A DNA stretch of 64,000 nt from Labyrinthula sp. Ha. Its lineage: Eukaryota; Sar; Bigyra; Labyrinthulida; Labyrinthulaceae. This document shows positions 13,421 to 21,632 of this stretch, piece after piece; the stretch's first letter is position 1; each line of letters begins with the position of its first letter. The stretch covers positions 2,046,001 to 2,110,000 of the forward strand of contig JAALGZ010000005.1 of the NCBI GenBank assembly GCA_015227615.1, in the 5' to 3' direction. Both the position numbers and the translations under genes were made by a program. The notes beneath the pieces were generated by a model. That model worked only from the letters and a program-made list of their open reading frames with translations. It ran no database searches and had not been told where the DNA came from.

Positions 13421-13589
13421 CCCGAAGCATGGAAAAATACGAAGCGATCCAGAACCTCCAAGTTCGCCAGCGGAGAAGACACAAGGGAGGTAAAACGTCA
13501 ATGGTAAACACGCACCAACCGTCACAGAGAAATTATCTTCCTTCAAAACCTCCTACGTTCGAGATGCAAAAGAGATATAATAGCCAACA

Positions 13590-13700
13590 GGGGGCCTGTC
13601 GTCTTTGCTCTTCTTCTGACCACCGCACATTTCAGTGCTCGAAAATACAATCTCATAGTTGTAACGGATATGGCCACATAGCCCGTTACTGTCCAAGGAA
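13590..13700 (+). other. Retroelement nucleocapsid zinc-knuckle region
   Basis: A knuckle of the form C-x2-C-x4-H-x4-C is visible (CRLCSSSDHRTFQC), followed by a second Cys/His-rich stretch (GYGHIARYC). CCHC knuckles bind the element RNA in Gag. A Lys/Glu/Gln-rich linker follows before the protease. Confidence 0.75.
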
Positions 13701-13969
13701 AAACGAGAATCCCAACGTGAAAAGTCAAGAGCGTCAACAACAAGGGAGCGGTGAGGAAGCGAAAAGACCAGTGCAGGCAAAGGAGGAACAGAAAGAGGAA
13801 GATAATAAAGCTGTAGGAAAAGTCACGTTCCAGGAAATGCCACAGAAAGAGATGAAACAAGAAGAAACGTCCACGCTGTTAGTCCCTGAAAGTACGATGC
13901 CTAAAGTACAACGCTCAGCGCTCAATATGAAGGGGTACACGATGAAAGTATTCAATCTAGAAGGAGACT

Positions 13970-14250
13970 ATTGGGAAGCTGTAACAGGCTGTTTGGATAG
14001 CGGTGCGTCGTTCACCATTGGCAGCTTAAACGTACACTCATATCTATGTACCGGTATTCACAAGATACCACCCATGGAGTTCATGTTGGCGGATGATAAC
14101 ACTTCAACACAAACGGAGCATCAAGGAGTTATTGAACTTAGGGTTATAGTTGATGATGGACCCCCAGTGTATTTCGGGGAGGTTGTAATCTATTTAGTTT
14201 CAGGAGAATGGGTAGATTTGTTAATAGGAAGATTAGAACCCAAAGCTTTT
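13970..14250 (+). other. Retroelement aspartic protease region
   Basis: The active-site triad Asp-Ser-Gly appears in GCLDSGASFTIG. A later hydrophobic stretch ending LLIGR matches the usual second strand (ILG-D/R) of retroviral-type proteases. These enzymes cut Gag and Pol into mature parts. The position between knuckle and reverse transcriptase fits. Confidence 0.8.
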
Positions 14251-14879
14251 TAATCGCTCCCAGAACAGGTATTGCAGAAGCTGCCACCTGAAGTGAGACT
14301 GAAGTTACGTAAGGATAATAGAACGTAGAGAGAAAAATCAGTTATCGACGAAAAAGGTGATAAAGAGGGGGAGGAAAAGGAACGACATTTCTCAATATAG
14401 AGTGTAACAATGAAGTCGATAGCGATGAGGACTTTCTCTCCGAAATAAGGGGCTGTAGATATCGAAGAACAGGTAGAGAAGTTCAACGAAAAGTGCAAGA
14501 AGCTGGGTTTACAGAGATCAGGTCCGATTATCTTTCACAATCTAGATGAAGGGGATGACCACGAGCAGCTGGAAAACGTAGTAGGAGGTGATGTTAACGT
14601 TTTTGAAGAAATTGACCCAGAAAAATTGGAAGAAGATGAAACATTTATTGGTGAAAAGGATAAGATCCTGCAGGAAATTAAGAGGAAAGTAGAGAGTATT
14701 CGCATAAGAGATGTTTTCACAGTTTCGTTTGTCAGAAGGTTGGAGGAGATATTAGTTAAGAATTGGAATACGTTCGCATTACCTGAAAGCTTTCTTAACC
14801 TTAGTCATTTGCCATCTATTCACTGCAAGCTGCAAAAAGACGCTCTGGAGAGCATCACTGTTAAAGCAAGGGCCGTAGG

Positions 14880-15540
14880 TTATCAACAAGAGATGTGGCT
14901 AAGAAAGAAGGTTGACTCGATGCTCAAGACTAACTTGATTGTGCAGGCCACACCAGATAACACCCACTTTGCAGCTCGTATATTTATTGTTCCAAAAAAG
15001 GGTCCCGCTAAGTATCGAATGGCAGTAAATCTTCGACCTTTGAACAAGTGGCCGATCGCGTCAGCGGAGCGACTCCCAGTTTTAGAACACCAGTCAGGAA
15101 GAACGACTGGAGCGAGAATCTTCGGCACTTTGGACATAAAATCTGGATATGATCAGGTAGCAGTGGAACCAGAGAGCCGTAAATATTTTGGGTTGATGAC
15201 CCAATGGGACACGGTGTATCACCAGTGCTCCATGCCACAAGGATGGGCTAACTCTCCAATGTTGTTTCATCAGTCGATAGTAGAGCATCTGTGCAAGCGA
15301 ACTAGGTTTTATATGTCCACTTTTAGTGGTATGGTCCAGTGGATAGACGACACTTGTATTTTTGCAAAGAACGAGGAATATTACATGTTGGTCTTGGATA
15401 AGTTTCTATATAGGCTGAAGGAAATGAAAGTAAGGATGAGTCTGAGAAAGTGCATCTTTGCAGCGAAGGAGGTTGAGTACTGTGGTAAATGGATAACTGA
15501 TAAGGGTTGGTCATTTCTTGAAGAATATTATGCGAAAATA
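14880..15540 (+). other. Retroelement reverse transcriptase domain
   Basis: Conserved blocks are recognisable in order: PKKGPAKYRMAVNLRPLN (finger and palm entry), LDIKSGYDQVAVEP (catalytic motif A), MPQGWANSPMLFHQ (motif B, the 'FGL.naP..F' equivalent) and QWIDDTCIF (motif C, the Y/W-x-D-D box). The order and spacing are those of Ty3/Gypsy reverse transcriptases, which copy the element RNA into DNA. Confidence 0.9.
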
Positions 15541-15799
15541 TTTAGAACCAGCAAACCACAGTTTCATCACCAAATGGCTGAAGTGTTATATTTAGCAACG
15601 TGGCTGTCGCCAACGATTCCGGGCCTCGTAGAGTATCGGCAAAAGCTAGGGGGAAAAGTTAACATGGGGGCAGCATGAAAGAGTTGAAGAAGGCCAACTT
15701 GGAGATGAAGTGGGATAACGATTTGGAAGTTGCGTGGCAGGGTTTTTACAGACGATTAAGCAGGCTTCCACGAGATTCCTGCAAATGTACGACCCGGAA

Positions 15800-16230
15800 A
15801 AAGCTCTTAATATATTTACAGACGCCTCCCAGCTGTATTGGGACTGTGTTGTTACTCGGTACGAATATAAAGAGCTGGAGAAAGAGGAACTCAGACTTCA
15901 ACATCACTTTCCCATTATGTTCTTTTCATGTAAGTTTACTCCCAGCCAAATAAAGTGACATATTAGTAGCAAGGAACTTTATCCGCTTTTAGTTGTCGGA
16001 GAACGCTTGGACTATTTGGTCTTGGGTCATCCTAAACCCACAAACTTTTACACAGATCAAAAAAATTTAGTTTATATTTTAGATCTCTCGCAGTTGGAAA
16101 ATAGAAGTTATGCGGATCGTCTACACAGATGGGGACTCCGGCTGCAACGTTACCGGATACTCATACACCACATCGAAGGAGAAAGAAATGTTTTCACAGA
16201 TGTTTTATCCCGTTGGGGTAACGAAGCAAG
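15800..16230 (+). other. Retroelement RNase H region
   Basis: FTDAS marks the first catalytic aspartate block. A later block around 16030-16210 (FYTDQKNLVYIL, then RWGLRLQRY and HHIEGERNVFTDVLSR) matches the conserved end of Ty3/Gypsy RNase H, including the terminal 'N..aD.lSR' motif. This activity degrades RNA in RNA-DNA hybrids. Confidence 0.85.
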
Positions 16231-16539
16231 TGTCGAGGTACTGGATGAAACAGCGGTTGAGGGATCGGGAGCGGGGAAAATACAAGCAGTATGTAAGAGT
16301 AAGAGCCAAAGGAGGCAGGAGTGGAAAATGAAGAACCTGGAACAAGCAGAGAAATGGTGGAAGAATTTCGAGTCATGCAGGATTAGTATTTTTTTCTCCA
16401 TTGTATCAGGGTCGTTGGTCAAGGGTAAGTGAAAGGGAAGTAAGAGAAGCCCAGATGGACTCGGAAGACGCCACGGAGGAAGAAAAGAAATATCTGTCGG
16501 AGAACGAAAACTTGCTGCAAAGAGGGGGGAGGATATGGA

Positions 16540-17260
16540 TCCCGGAAGAGATTGTGGTACGTTTCCTTATCCACCATCACGCTGCAGGATACCACAAAAC
16601 CGTGTCAGCAGAGATCCAGGAGCTGCGTGAAAAATATTGTTTCAGCAAAGAGATTGAAGGGCAGCTCAGAAGTATTGCGGAGACGATGAGAAGGAAATGC
16701 CTCCATTGTGAACGGATTCCGAAGTTGATTCGTAGACCACGCGACGTTACTATACTAGGAAAAAAATGCAGGGAAGTGTTCTTGATGGATTATTTATATA
16801 TTAACAGAACTGGATATTTAATTGTTTTGGTTGACTCGTTTAGTAGGAAATGTTTACTTAGATACGAGGAGAAGGCGGATGTTTTAGGAGATGCAAGAGC
16901 TCTACCATAGTGGAGAGCCCACTTTGGATTTAGAGAAGGATTCACGTTGTTTTCTGACCGCGGCTCCCATTTTTGTAACACGTTTATGAAGTTAATGCAA
17001 AGATTGTTTAGGTTCACTCAGAAATGGACAATTTCCTACGCCCCGTGGACTAATGGAGGGGTCGAAACGACGCATGGACTAATACTGAAGGCCATGAGAA
17101 CGATGCTGTCAGAGTATCGGATGAACGCAGACGAGTGGCCAGACCCAGTTCCCCATATCCAATATATATTCAACAACACGCCGAGTAGGATTAACAACGG
17201 AAGAACCCCAAACGAAGTGTTTTTATATTTTCGTCACGAAGAACAGCTTATTCAATCAGA
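16540..17260 (+). other. Retroelement integrase region
   Basis: An HHCC zinc-binding region is visible (HHHAAGYHKTV ... KCLHC), followed by a DDE-type core containing MDYLYINRTGYLIVLVDSFSR and SDRGSHFCNTFM, and then a WTNGGVETTHGLI block corresponding to 'G..Er.n..l'. Integrase inserts the DNA copy and causes the 4-bp target duplication seen at the ends. Confidence 0.85.
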
Positions 17261-17699
17261 AGACCTGACCCTTGCAATTTTCGACAGGGAGAGAGGAATC
17301 AACGTAGCAAGAAGTCCTATAGATGTGGAAAAAGTTTTACGGTCAGTAGATGTTATGAGGAGCGAGCTTGAAGAGATATGGACGGAAATATATGACCACA
17401 CTAGGTTAGTAAGGACCAGGGAAAACGAAAATTACATGAATTCAAGAGGCGTGAAAGTTGTGCAGTTCCAAGCTGGAGATTGGGTCTTCGTAAGTCGCGC
17501 AAATACAACCCATGAGAGATTTAAGGAGCGATTACGCTGGAACGGACATTATTCGGTGGTTTCCAGTGTATCGGATAATGTTTATGAAGTGCAGGATTTG
17601 TATGGTAAGACTTTAGTTATTCACGCAACACGTTTATTATTTTATGAACCCACGGGTCGGATACCAGATGATGTAGTGGTGAAGCAAATTACGTCAGAC

Positions 17700-17880
17700 G
17701 TGGGTAAGTTGGAAGTTGATAAGTTTACAGGCGTAAGGGTCCATGAAGGTCAAGTGCAGCTTCTCACACAGTGGAAAGGTTTCCCCGATAACGAAGCTAC
17801 ATGGGAACCTGTGGAGACGATGCTGGAGGATATTCCTGACTTTACGAAATCATTTATCTACGAACTAGAGCCGTCACCGG
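17700..17880 (+). other. Chromodomain at the integrase C-terminus
   Basis: The segment contains QLLTQWKGFPDNEATWEPVE, the hallmark of a chromodomain ('y.VkWkGy....nTWEP...l'), preceded by a short strand and followed by a helix ending in FIYELEPS. In chromoviruses this domain reads methylated histone tails and steers insertion into silent chromatin. Here it lies between the integrase and the MT-A70 methyltransferase. Confidence 0.88.
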
Positions 17881-17980
17881 AAAAAAACATGATTTTGGAC
17901 TTTATGAAAGAGTTTACAGCTACAGTTGCCCGGGTCAGATTTATTAGGTGGTCTAATGAAGAGGTTCAGGTGTCAGCTTC

Positions 17981-19288
17981 ATGTATTTTGAATATGGCGT
18001 CGGACAATATAGGGAAATTCTGAAGAATAAGCACTTACCGGGTCGGAACAAACAGTCCTTGTATATGGGAACTCAGCGCATTTTAGGGAAGCAAAGTATC
18101 CTGGAATACGAGAGGCTGAGGATGGATCTAAAGGCAGCCCAGAGGGATAATTTGGTTAAATACGGGGTGAATTTTTACGTGGACCGAAGCAGAATTGTCT
18201 CAAGGAGCGAAAACATTGTCAAGAGGTTTTTTAACTTAATGAAGTATACGAGAGTTAATCCAGACGTAGAAATACCATTTTACAGGAAAAACGACACGCC
18301 AGCTGAACGAGAAGAGACTCTTAACTTCCTTCTTGGGGTTAATCGAGGAACTGAGAGCGCCTCCAGAAGATTGCCTCCGATAACAGATTTGGAAAGTGAG
18401 CTTCGAAATATGGTTGAAATAGTGAAAAGGGATTGTCTGGAGGAAAAAGCTCTGCAGGATAAGCTTGATGCAGCTTTGGTTATAGTTAAGGAACTGAGGA
18501 AGCATGTGGACATTGGACCTAAAGAAGCCTATTCACTTGAAAGATATCCCGAATATGAAGCAAAGAGAATTGCTCAGTCTCTGATGTATGATATTTTTGG
18601 AAATGCAGAAAAGGTTACCGGGCAGTTAATAGTACCAAGAAACACCTGGGTTATTAGCGGAGATGTCAGGGAAGTCAATTGGTCCAAACTGTTGCTTCAG
18701 GTTATTAGATATTTCGGAGGAACATTTGATTTGGTGCTAGCTGACCCACCCTGGAATGTTTCCCAAAGAGATCCTGTTAGAGGTTTCGCGTTGAAATATG
18801 GAACCTTATCAGGCGCTGAGATTAGAAGCATTCCACTGAAGTTGTTAGTTAAAAATGGATACTTCATGTGCTGGGTGGTTAAGTCCACTAGAAAAATAGC
18901 GATGCAATGGGGTCAAGAACAAGGTTTTGAATACAAGAAGTCTATTTACTGGGTTAAGAGATCAAGACTAGGAAAACTGCAGACGAATACAGGCAGTATG
19001 ATCCATAGCGCAGTTGAAGAGTTATTAGCTTTTAAGCGAGGATCGACGCCAGTGACACAGAGAGTACCCTTTTTCGGCAGCGATGTGATTGAAAGTCCAA
19101 GATTATCGAACAGTTCGAAACCAGATGAGCTGAAACGAAGGATACAGAAGCTGTTCAAGAAGGGACGTTTTTTGGATCTCTTTGCAAGAAATGGAAGTAT
19201 CACGGCTGGCTGGATTGCATTGGGAATTGACTTGTCCTACACTACAGATGTCTCGACTGTGGGATATGGACTCGAGGATCCCATATGA
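17981..19288 (+). CDS. MT-A70 family adenine N6-methyltransferase carried by the LTR element
   Basis: This open frame of about 435 codons lies after the chromodomain and ends 5 bases before the 3' LTR. MT-A70 enzymes (METTL3/METTL14, METTL4 and the ciliate MTA1 group) methylate N6 of adenine in RNA or DNA. Visible motifs are GDVREVNW (the 'CDIR' strand), the catalytic tetrad Asp-Pro-Pro-Trp at residues 255-258 in DLVLADPPWNV, YGTLSGAEIRSIPL ('YGTMSDDEM...' in METTL3), GYFMCWVV, HSAVEELLAFKRG ('H..EhcLvGvkG'), and SSKPDELKRRIQKL with LDLFARNGSITAGWIALG ('S.KPdE.y..IErl ... kieLFgR....W..lG'). The first 150-190 residues are helical and charged and match nothing I know; the true start is uncertain. 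The catalytic part looks whole. Whether its substrate is DNA or RNA cannot be read from the sequence. Confidence 0.88.
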   Translation: MYFEYGVGQYREILKNKHLPGRNKQSLYMGTQRILGKQSILEYERLRMDLKAAQRDNLVKYGVNFYVDRSRIVSRSENIVKRFFNLMKYTRVNPDVEIPFYRKNDTPAEREETLNFLLGVNRGTESASRRLPPITDLESELRNMVEIVKRDCLEEKALQDKLDAALVIVKELRKHVDIGPKEAYSLERYPEYEAKRIAQSLMYDIFGNAEKVTGQLIVPRNTWVISGDVREVNWSKLLLQVIRYFGGTFDLVLADPPWNVSQRDPVRGFALKYGTLSGAEIRSIPLKLLVKNGYFMCWVVKSTRKIAMQWGQEQGFEYKKSIYWVKRSRLGKLQTNTGSMIHSAVEELLAFKRGSTPVTQRVPFFGSDVIESPRLSNSSKPDELKRRIQKLFKKGRFLDLFARNGSITAGWIALGIDLSYTTDVSTVGYGLEDPI

Positions 19289-19293
19289 AGCGA

Positions 19294-19469
19294 TGGCGTG
19301 GAGCCACTGTTAGTGCAGAACGCCAATGTCCAAAGTAGTGGGTTAGCAGAAGCGGAAGGCAAGTAGTGCCCGGAAGTAACGGTTATGTAATATAGTTTAT
19401 CGTAATAATACACACCTAAGCGTTAATTGATATATCGAAAAGAATCTAAACTTCTGTGAAAGAAGGCCA
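19294..19469 (+). repeat. 3' LTR
   Basis: This 176-bp repeat is 172/176 identical to the 5' LTR. No long polypurine tract directly precedes it; only a short purine stretch (GAAGCGA) is present. Confidence 0.92.
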
Positions 19470-19473
19470 CCGT
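19470..19473. repeat. Target-site duplication, right copy (CCGT)
   Basis: Matches the four bases at 11983-11986 directly before the 5' LTR. Confidence 0.8.
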
Positions 19474-19780
19474 ATTCTGTCTTGAGAAATTTGTTGGATA
19501 ACATAATTACTGCTTAAAGTAATTATCCAAGAAAAGTTTTCTCATTTTAGTAACTAAACTATTTCTCTTTGTTTTGTATATTAAATAACATATTTTAACA
19601 CTGTGTCCGAATAGGTTCTCATTCAGTGCGTCTAAAGTTGTTTTTCCTCAAAAGGGTCGGAATTCAATTCAGCTGAGAATTGCCCAAAATAACGAGCAAT
19701 TCTGTGACAAAAGAAAATATCTTCATTCCGCTCTTTCAAATTCAAACAATAACTTTCGTAAACAAGAGACAAAGAAAACA
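19474..19780 (+). promoter_or_regulatory. Thiolase 1 upstream region
   Basis: This AT-rich spacer between the 3' LTR and the thiolase ATG contains no open frame of note. It must hold most of the thiolase promoter unless transcription starts in the LTR. No specific element is recognised. Confidence 0.4.
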
Positions 19781-20983
19781 ATGCCAAGTGCATACATTGT
19801 AGAAGCAGTCAGAACTGCAGGAGGCAAGAAAAAAGGTCGTCTTAGAGAGTGGCACCCAGTAGATCTTGCCGCAACTTGCTTGGATGAACTTGTCGAGAGG
19901 ACGGGAATTGATGGAGCTCAAGTCGATGATGTAATTATGGGCTGCGTTGATCAAGTAGGGGCTCAGTCCGGTAATATTGGAAGATATGCGGTTGTTGCAT
20001 CTAAGAAGCTTCCGCTATCTGTGCCAGGAACTACTGTTGACAGACAATGTGGTAGTGGGCAACAGGCGCTACACTTCGCATGTCAAGCTGTTATGTCCGG
20101 AGTTCAAGATTGCGTTATCGCCGCAGGAGTAGAACATATGACTAAGATTCCTATTGGATCAAACGTTATGGATGGATTTAAGCTTGGAAGAGGTATCGCA
20201 TCAGACTCTCAAGGAATTCAAGATAAGTTTCCAGATGTGCACTTTTCACAGTTTGAAGGTGCTGAGTTGTTAGCTCAAAAGTATAACTTGACCAAGGAAG
20301 AATTAGATGAGTTTGGATATCAGTCTCAGATTAAAGCGCACAAAGCTACTCAAGCTGGAAAATTTAAGGATGAAATTGTTGTTCTGAAAGGAGTTGATAA
20401 AGAAGGAAACCCAGTTGAGCACGCTACTGATGAAGGAATCAGACCAGGAGTATCGCTTGATGCCATGAAGAAGCTCAAAACTTTAAAGCAAGGTGGCCTT
20501 ATCACAGCAGCTACAAGTTCCCAAATCTGCGACGGTGCAGCTGCTGTTATGATTTGCAATGAGGCAGGTTTGAAAAAGCTTGGGTTGAAGCCAAGGGCTA
20601 AAGTAATAGGGCTTGCTTTGGCTGGTGATGATCCAGTTGTAATGCTTGGTGCGCCAATCCCAGCTACTAGAAACGTATTCAAACAAACTGGTTTAACTAT
20701 GGACCAGATGGATCTGTATGAAGTAAACGAGGCGTTTGCGAGCGTACCTGTAGCTTGGGCGAAAGAACTTGGAGCAGATTTCGGCAAACTTAATGTTAAT
20801 GGGGGAGCATGTGGTCTAGGACATCCATTAGGAGCAACTGGAGTTAAGATTATGACTACTTTATTGTATGAACTTGAGAAGAGAGGTGGGAAGTACGGAT
20901 TACAAGCAATATGTGAAGGTGGTGGAACTGCAAATGCAACTATTATTGAGATTTGCTCTGATGCGGTTCAAAGCAATCTCTAG
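19781..20983 (+). CDS. Acetyl-CoA C-acetyltransferase (thiolase) 1
   Basis: The 400-residue enzyme is encoded by an intronless frame from an ATG. It should condense two acetyl-CoA to acetoacetyl-CoA, or run the reverse reaction. All catalytic residues are present: nucleophile Cys90 in VDRQCGSGQQ, the NEAFASVP block, His348 in GLGHPLGATG and Cys378 in CEGGGTANA. These numbers nearly coincide with the classical bacterial biosynthetic thiolase (Cys89, His348, Cys378). The sequence looks like the bacterial-type clade also found in many protists. The C-terminus is Ser-Asn-Leu, close to a peroxisomal PTS1 tripeptide; there is no evident N-terminal presequence. A paralogue of exactly the same length lies at 26031-27265. 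The gene converges on the ZNRD2-like gene with 40 bases between stops. A Ty3/Gypsy element ends 311 bp upstream. Confidence 0.96.
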   Translation: MPSAYIVEAVRTAGGKKKGRLREWHPVDLAATCLDELVERTGIDGAQVDDVIMGCVDQVGAQSGNIGRYAVVASKKLPLSVPGTTVDRQCGSGQQALHFACQAVMSGVQDCVIAAGVEHMTKIPIGSNVMDGFKLGRGIASDSQGIQDKFPDVHFSQFEGAELLAQKYNLTKEELDEFGYQSQIKAHKATQAGKFKDEIVVLKGVDKEGNPVEHATDEGIRPGVSLDAMKKLKTLKQGGLITAATSSQICDGAAAVMICNEAGLKKLGLKPRAKVIGLALAGDDPVVMLGAPIPATRNVFKQTGLTMDQMDLYEVNEAFASVPVAWAKELGADFGKLNVNGGACGLGHPLGATGVKIMTTLLYELEKRGGKYGLQAICEGGGTANATIIEICSDAVQSNL

Positions 20984-21023
20984 CCATGGCAACTTAAATT
21001 TGAAAATTCATTATTTTAATCAT

Positions 21024-21632
21024 TTACTCGAGCTCCTTCAGAGTCTCTACAATCGTTCCAGTTAACTCTGCAACAGTGTTCAACTTAGTTAAAGATTCGT
21101 CGGAAGTTTTTCGAGTTATATTTAAGCTTTGTAGAAAAACTCTACATTCTGCAAGTTTGGTAAGAAGAACAGCTTCCGTAGCTTCAAGTTCTTCCGACTT
21201 TGAGATTGTGTTAGTTGTCTTGACCTGCTTTTTTCCCTTTTTAGTTTTCGTCTTCTTTTTAGCATCTTCCTCAGATGCCACATGGTTCAAATCAGGAGGA
21301 GAAGCATTACATGCTACTGGAGTCGAATAGTTGGATCCAGATTGTTTAGAGGCTGGCAGAGGTTCTATGAAGGCATTCAAAGCAGCAGACCATTTTTTCT
21401 AACTGTTCAAAGCACAAAATAACATACTTTTGTTTTAGGATCTTGCATTAAAGGGCAGGCTCTAGAAATTGGACAACTTTCTTCCAACATCTATGGGATT
21501 AGCTACGTAATGAAGAGAATACCGTCCAGCCCTGAAGTAATTTCTCGCCAAGCCGTGCAGAAATAACGTCAGGCTAAATTTAAGCAAAAAGTATGATTTT
21601 ACAGAAACTTCATTTGGTTTATTTTGTTGCAT
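21024..21632 (-). CDS. ZNRD2/SSSCA1-like zinc-ribbon protein, four exons
   Basis: I assemble this gene from complement(21024..21398, 21428..21490, 21523..21573, 21603..21632), giving 172 residues. Exons 2-3 read VISARLGEKLLQGWTMLEES followed at once by CPI; the 'LL.GW.ML...CP' block is the signature of the ZNRD2 (Sjogren/scleroderma autoantigen 1, p27) family. Cys33 and Cys39 with PLMQD would be the first half of the zinc ribbon. Exon 4 holds an acidic and Lys-rich linker and a C-terminal helical region (about 108-172: LLTKLAECRVFLQ ... VETLKELE) as in the family. In this in-frame model the second CxxC pair is missing. A 3' splice site four bases earlier (CAG at 21405-21403) would instead read VCCFEC, a good second pair, but meets a stop soon after. 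Family assignment is strong; exon 4's joint is less sure. Confidence 0.8.
21399..21427 (-). other. ZNRD2 intron 3 (29 nt)
   Basis: Starts GTATGTTATT and ends AACAGTTAG. Two acceptors four bases apart (CAG and TAG) are present; TAG is the end used by the other introns here and keeps the long frame. Confidence 0.7.
21491..21522 (-). other. ZNRD2 intron 2 (32 nt)
   Basis: Starts GTATTC and ends CCATAG, in phase 0 between Thr27 and Met28. Removing it joins LLQGWT to MLEESCP, restoring the conserved family block. Confidence 0.9.
21574..21602 (-). other. ZNRD2 intron 1 (29 nt)
   Basis: Starts GTAAAATC and ends AATTTAG, in phase 0. It joins a 10-codon first exon starting with ATG at 21632 to the conserved VISARLGEKLL segment. 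Confidence 0.8.

Larger units (their letters stand above)
11987..19469 (+). mobile_element. Ty3/Gypsy-type LTR retrotransposon with chromodomain and MT-A70 methyltransferase
   Basis: This 7483-bp element is bounded by two 176-bp LTRs that begin TG and end CA and differ at 4 positions (about 2.3%), so the insertion is fairly young. A 4-bp target duplication (CCGT) flanks it. Parts in order are a gag region, CCHC knuckle, aspartic protease, reverse transcriptase, RNase H, integrase and chromodomain. The order RT-RNase H-integrase is that of Ty3/Gypsy, and the chromodomain after integrase is typical of chromoviruses. An MT-A70 methyltransferase frame then fills the space before the 3' LTR, which is unusual. 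The gag-pol part is spread over several frames and looks broken, with roughly half a dozen interruptions, although some may reflect the family's normal read-through. The methyltransferase part looks whole. Codon choice and GC content are higher than in the AT-rich flanks. The element lies in the same orientation as thiolase 1 and ends 311 bp before its ATG. Confidence 0.93.

Noticed and set aside
20350-20787. 145-codon frame antisense to thiolase 1
   Set aside because: It mirrors conserved thiolase codons on the other strand and resembles no protein family; antisense openness is a by-product of the coding strand.
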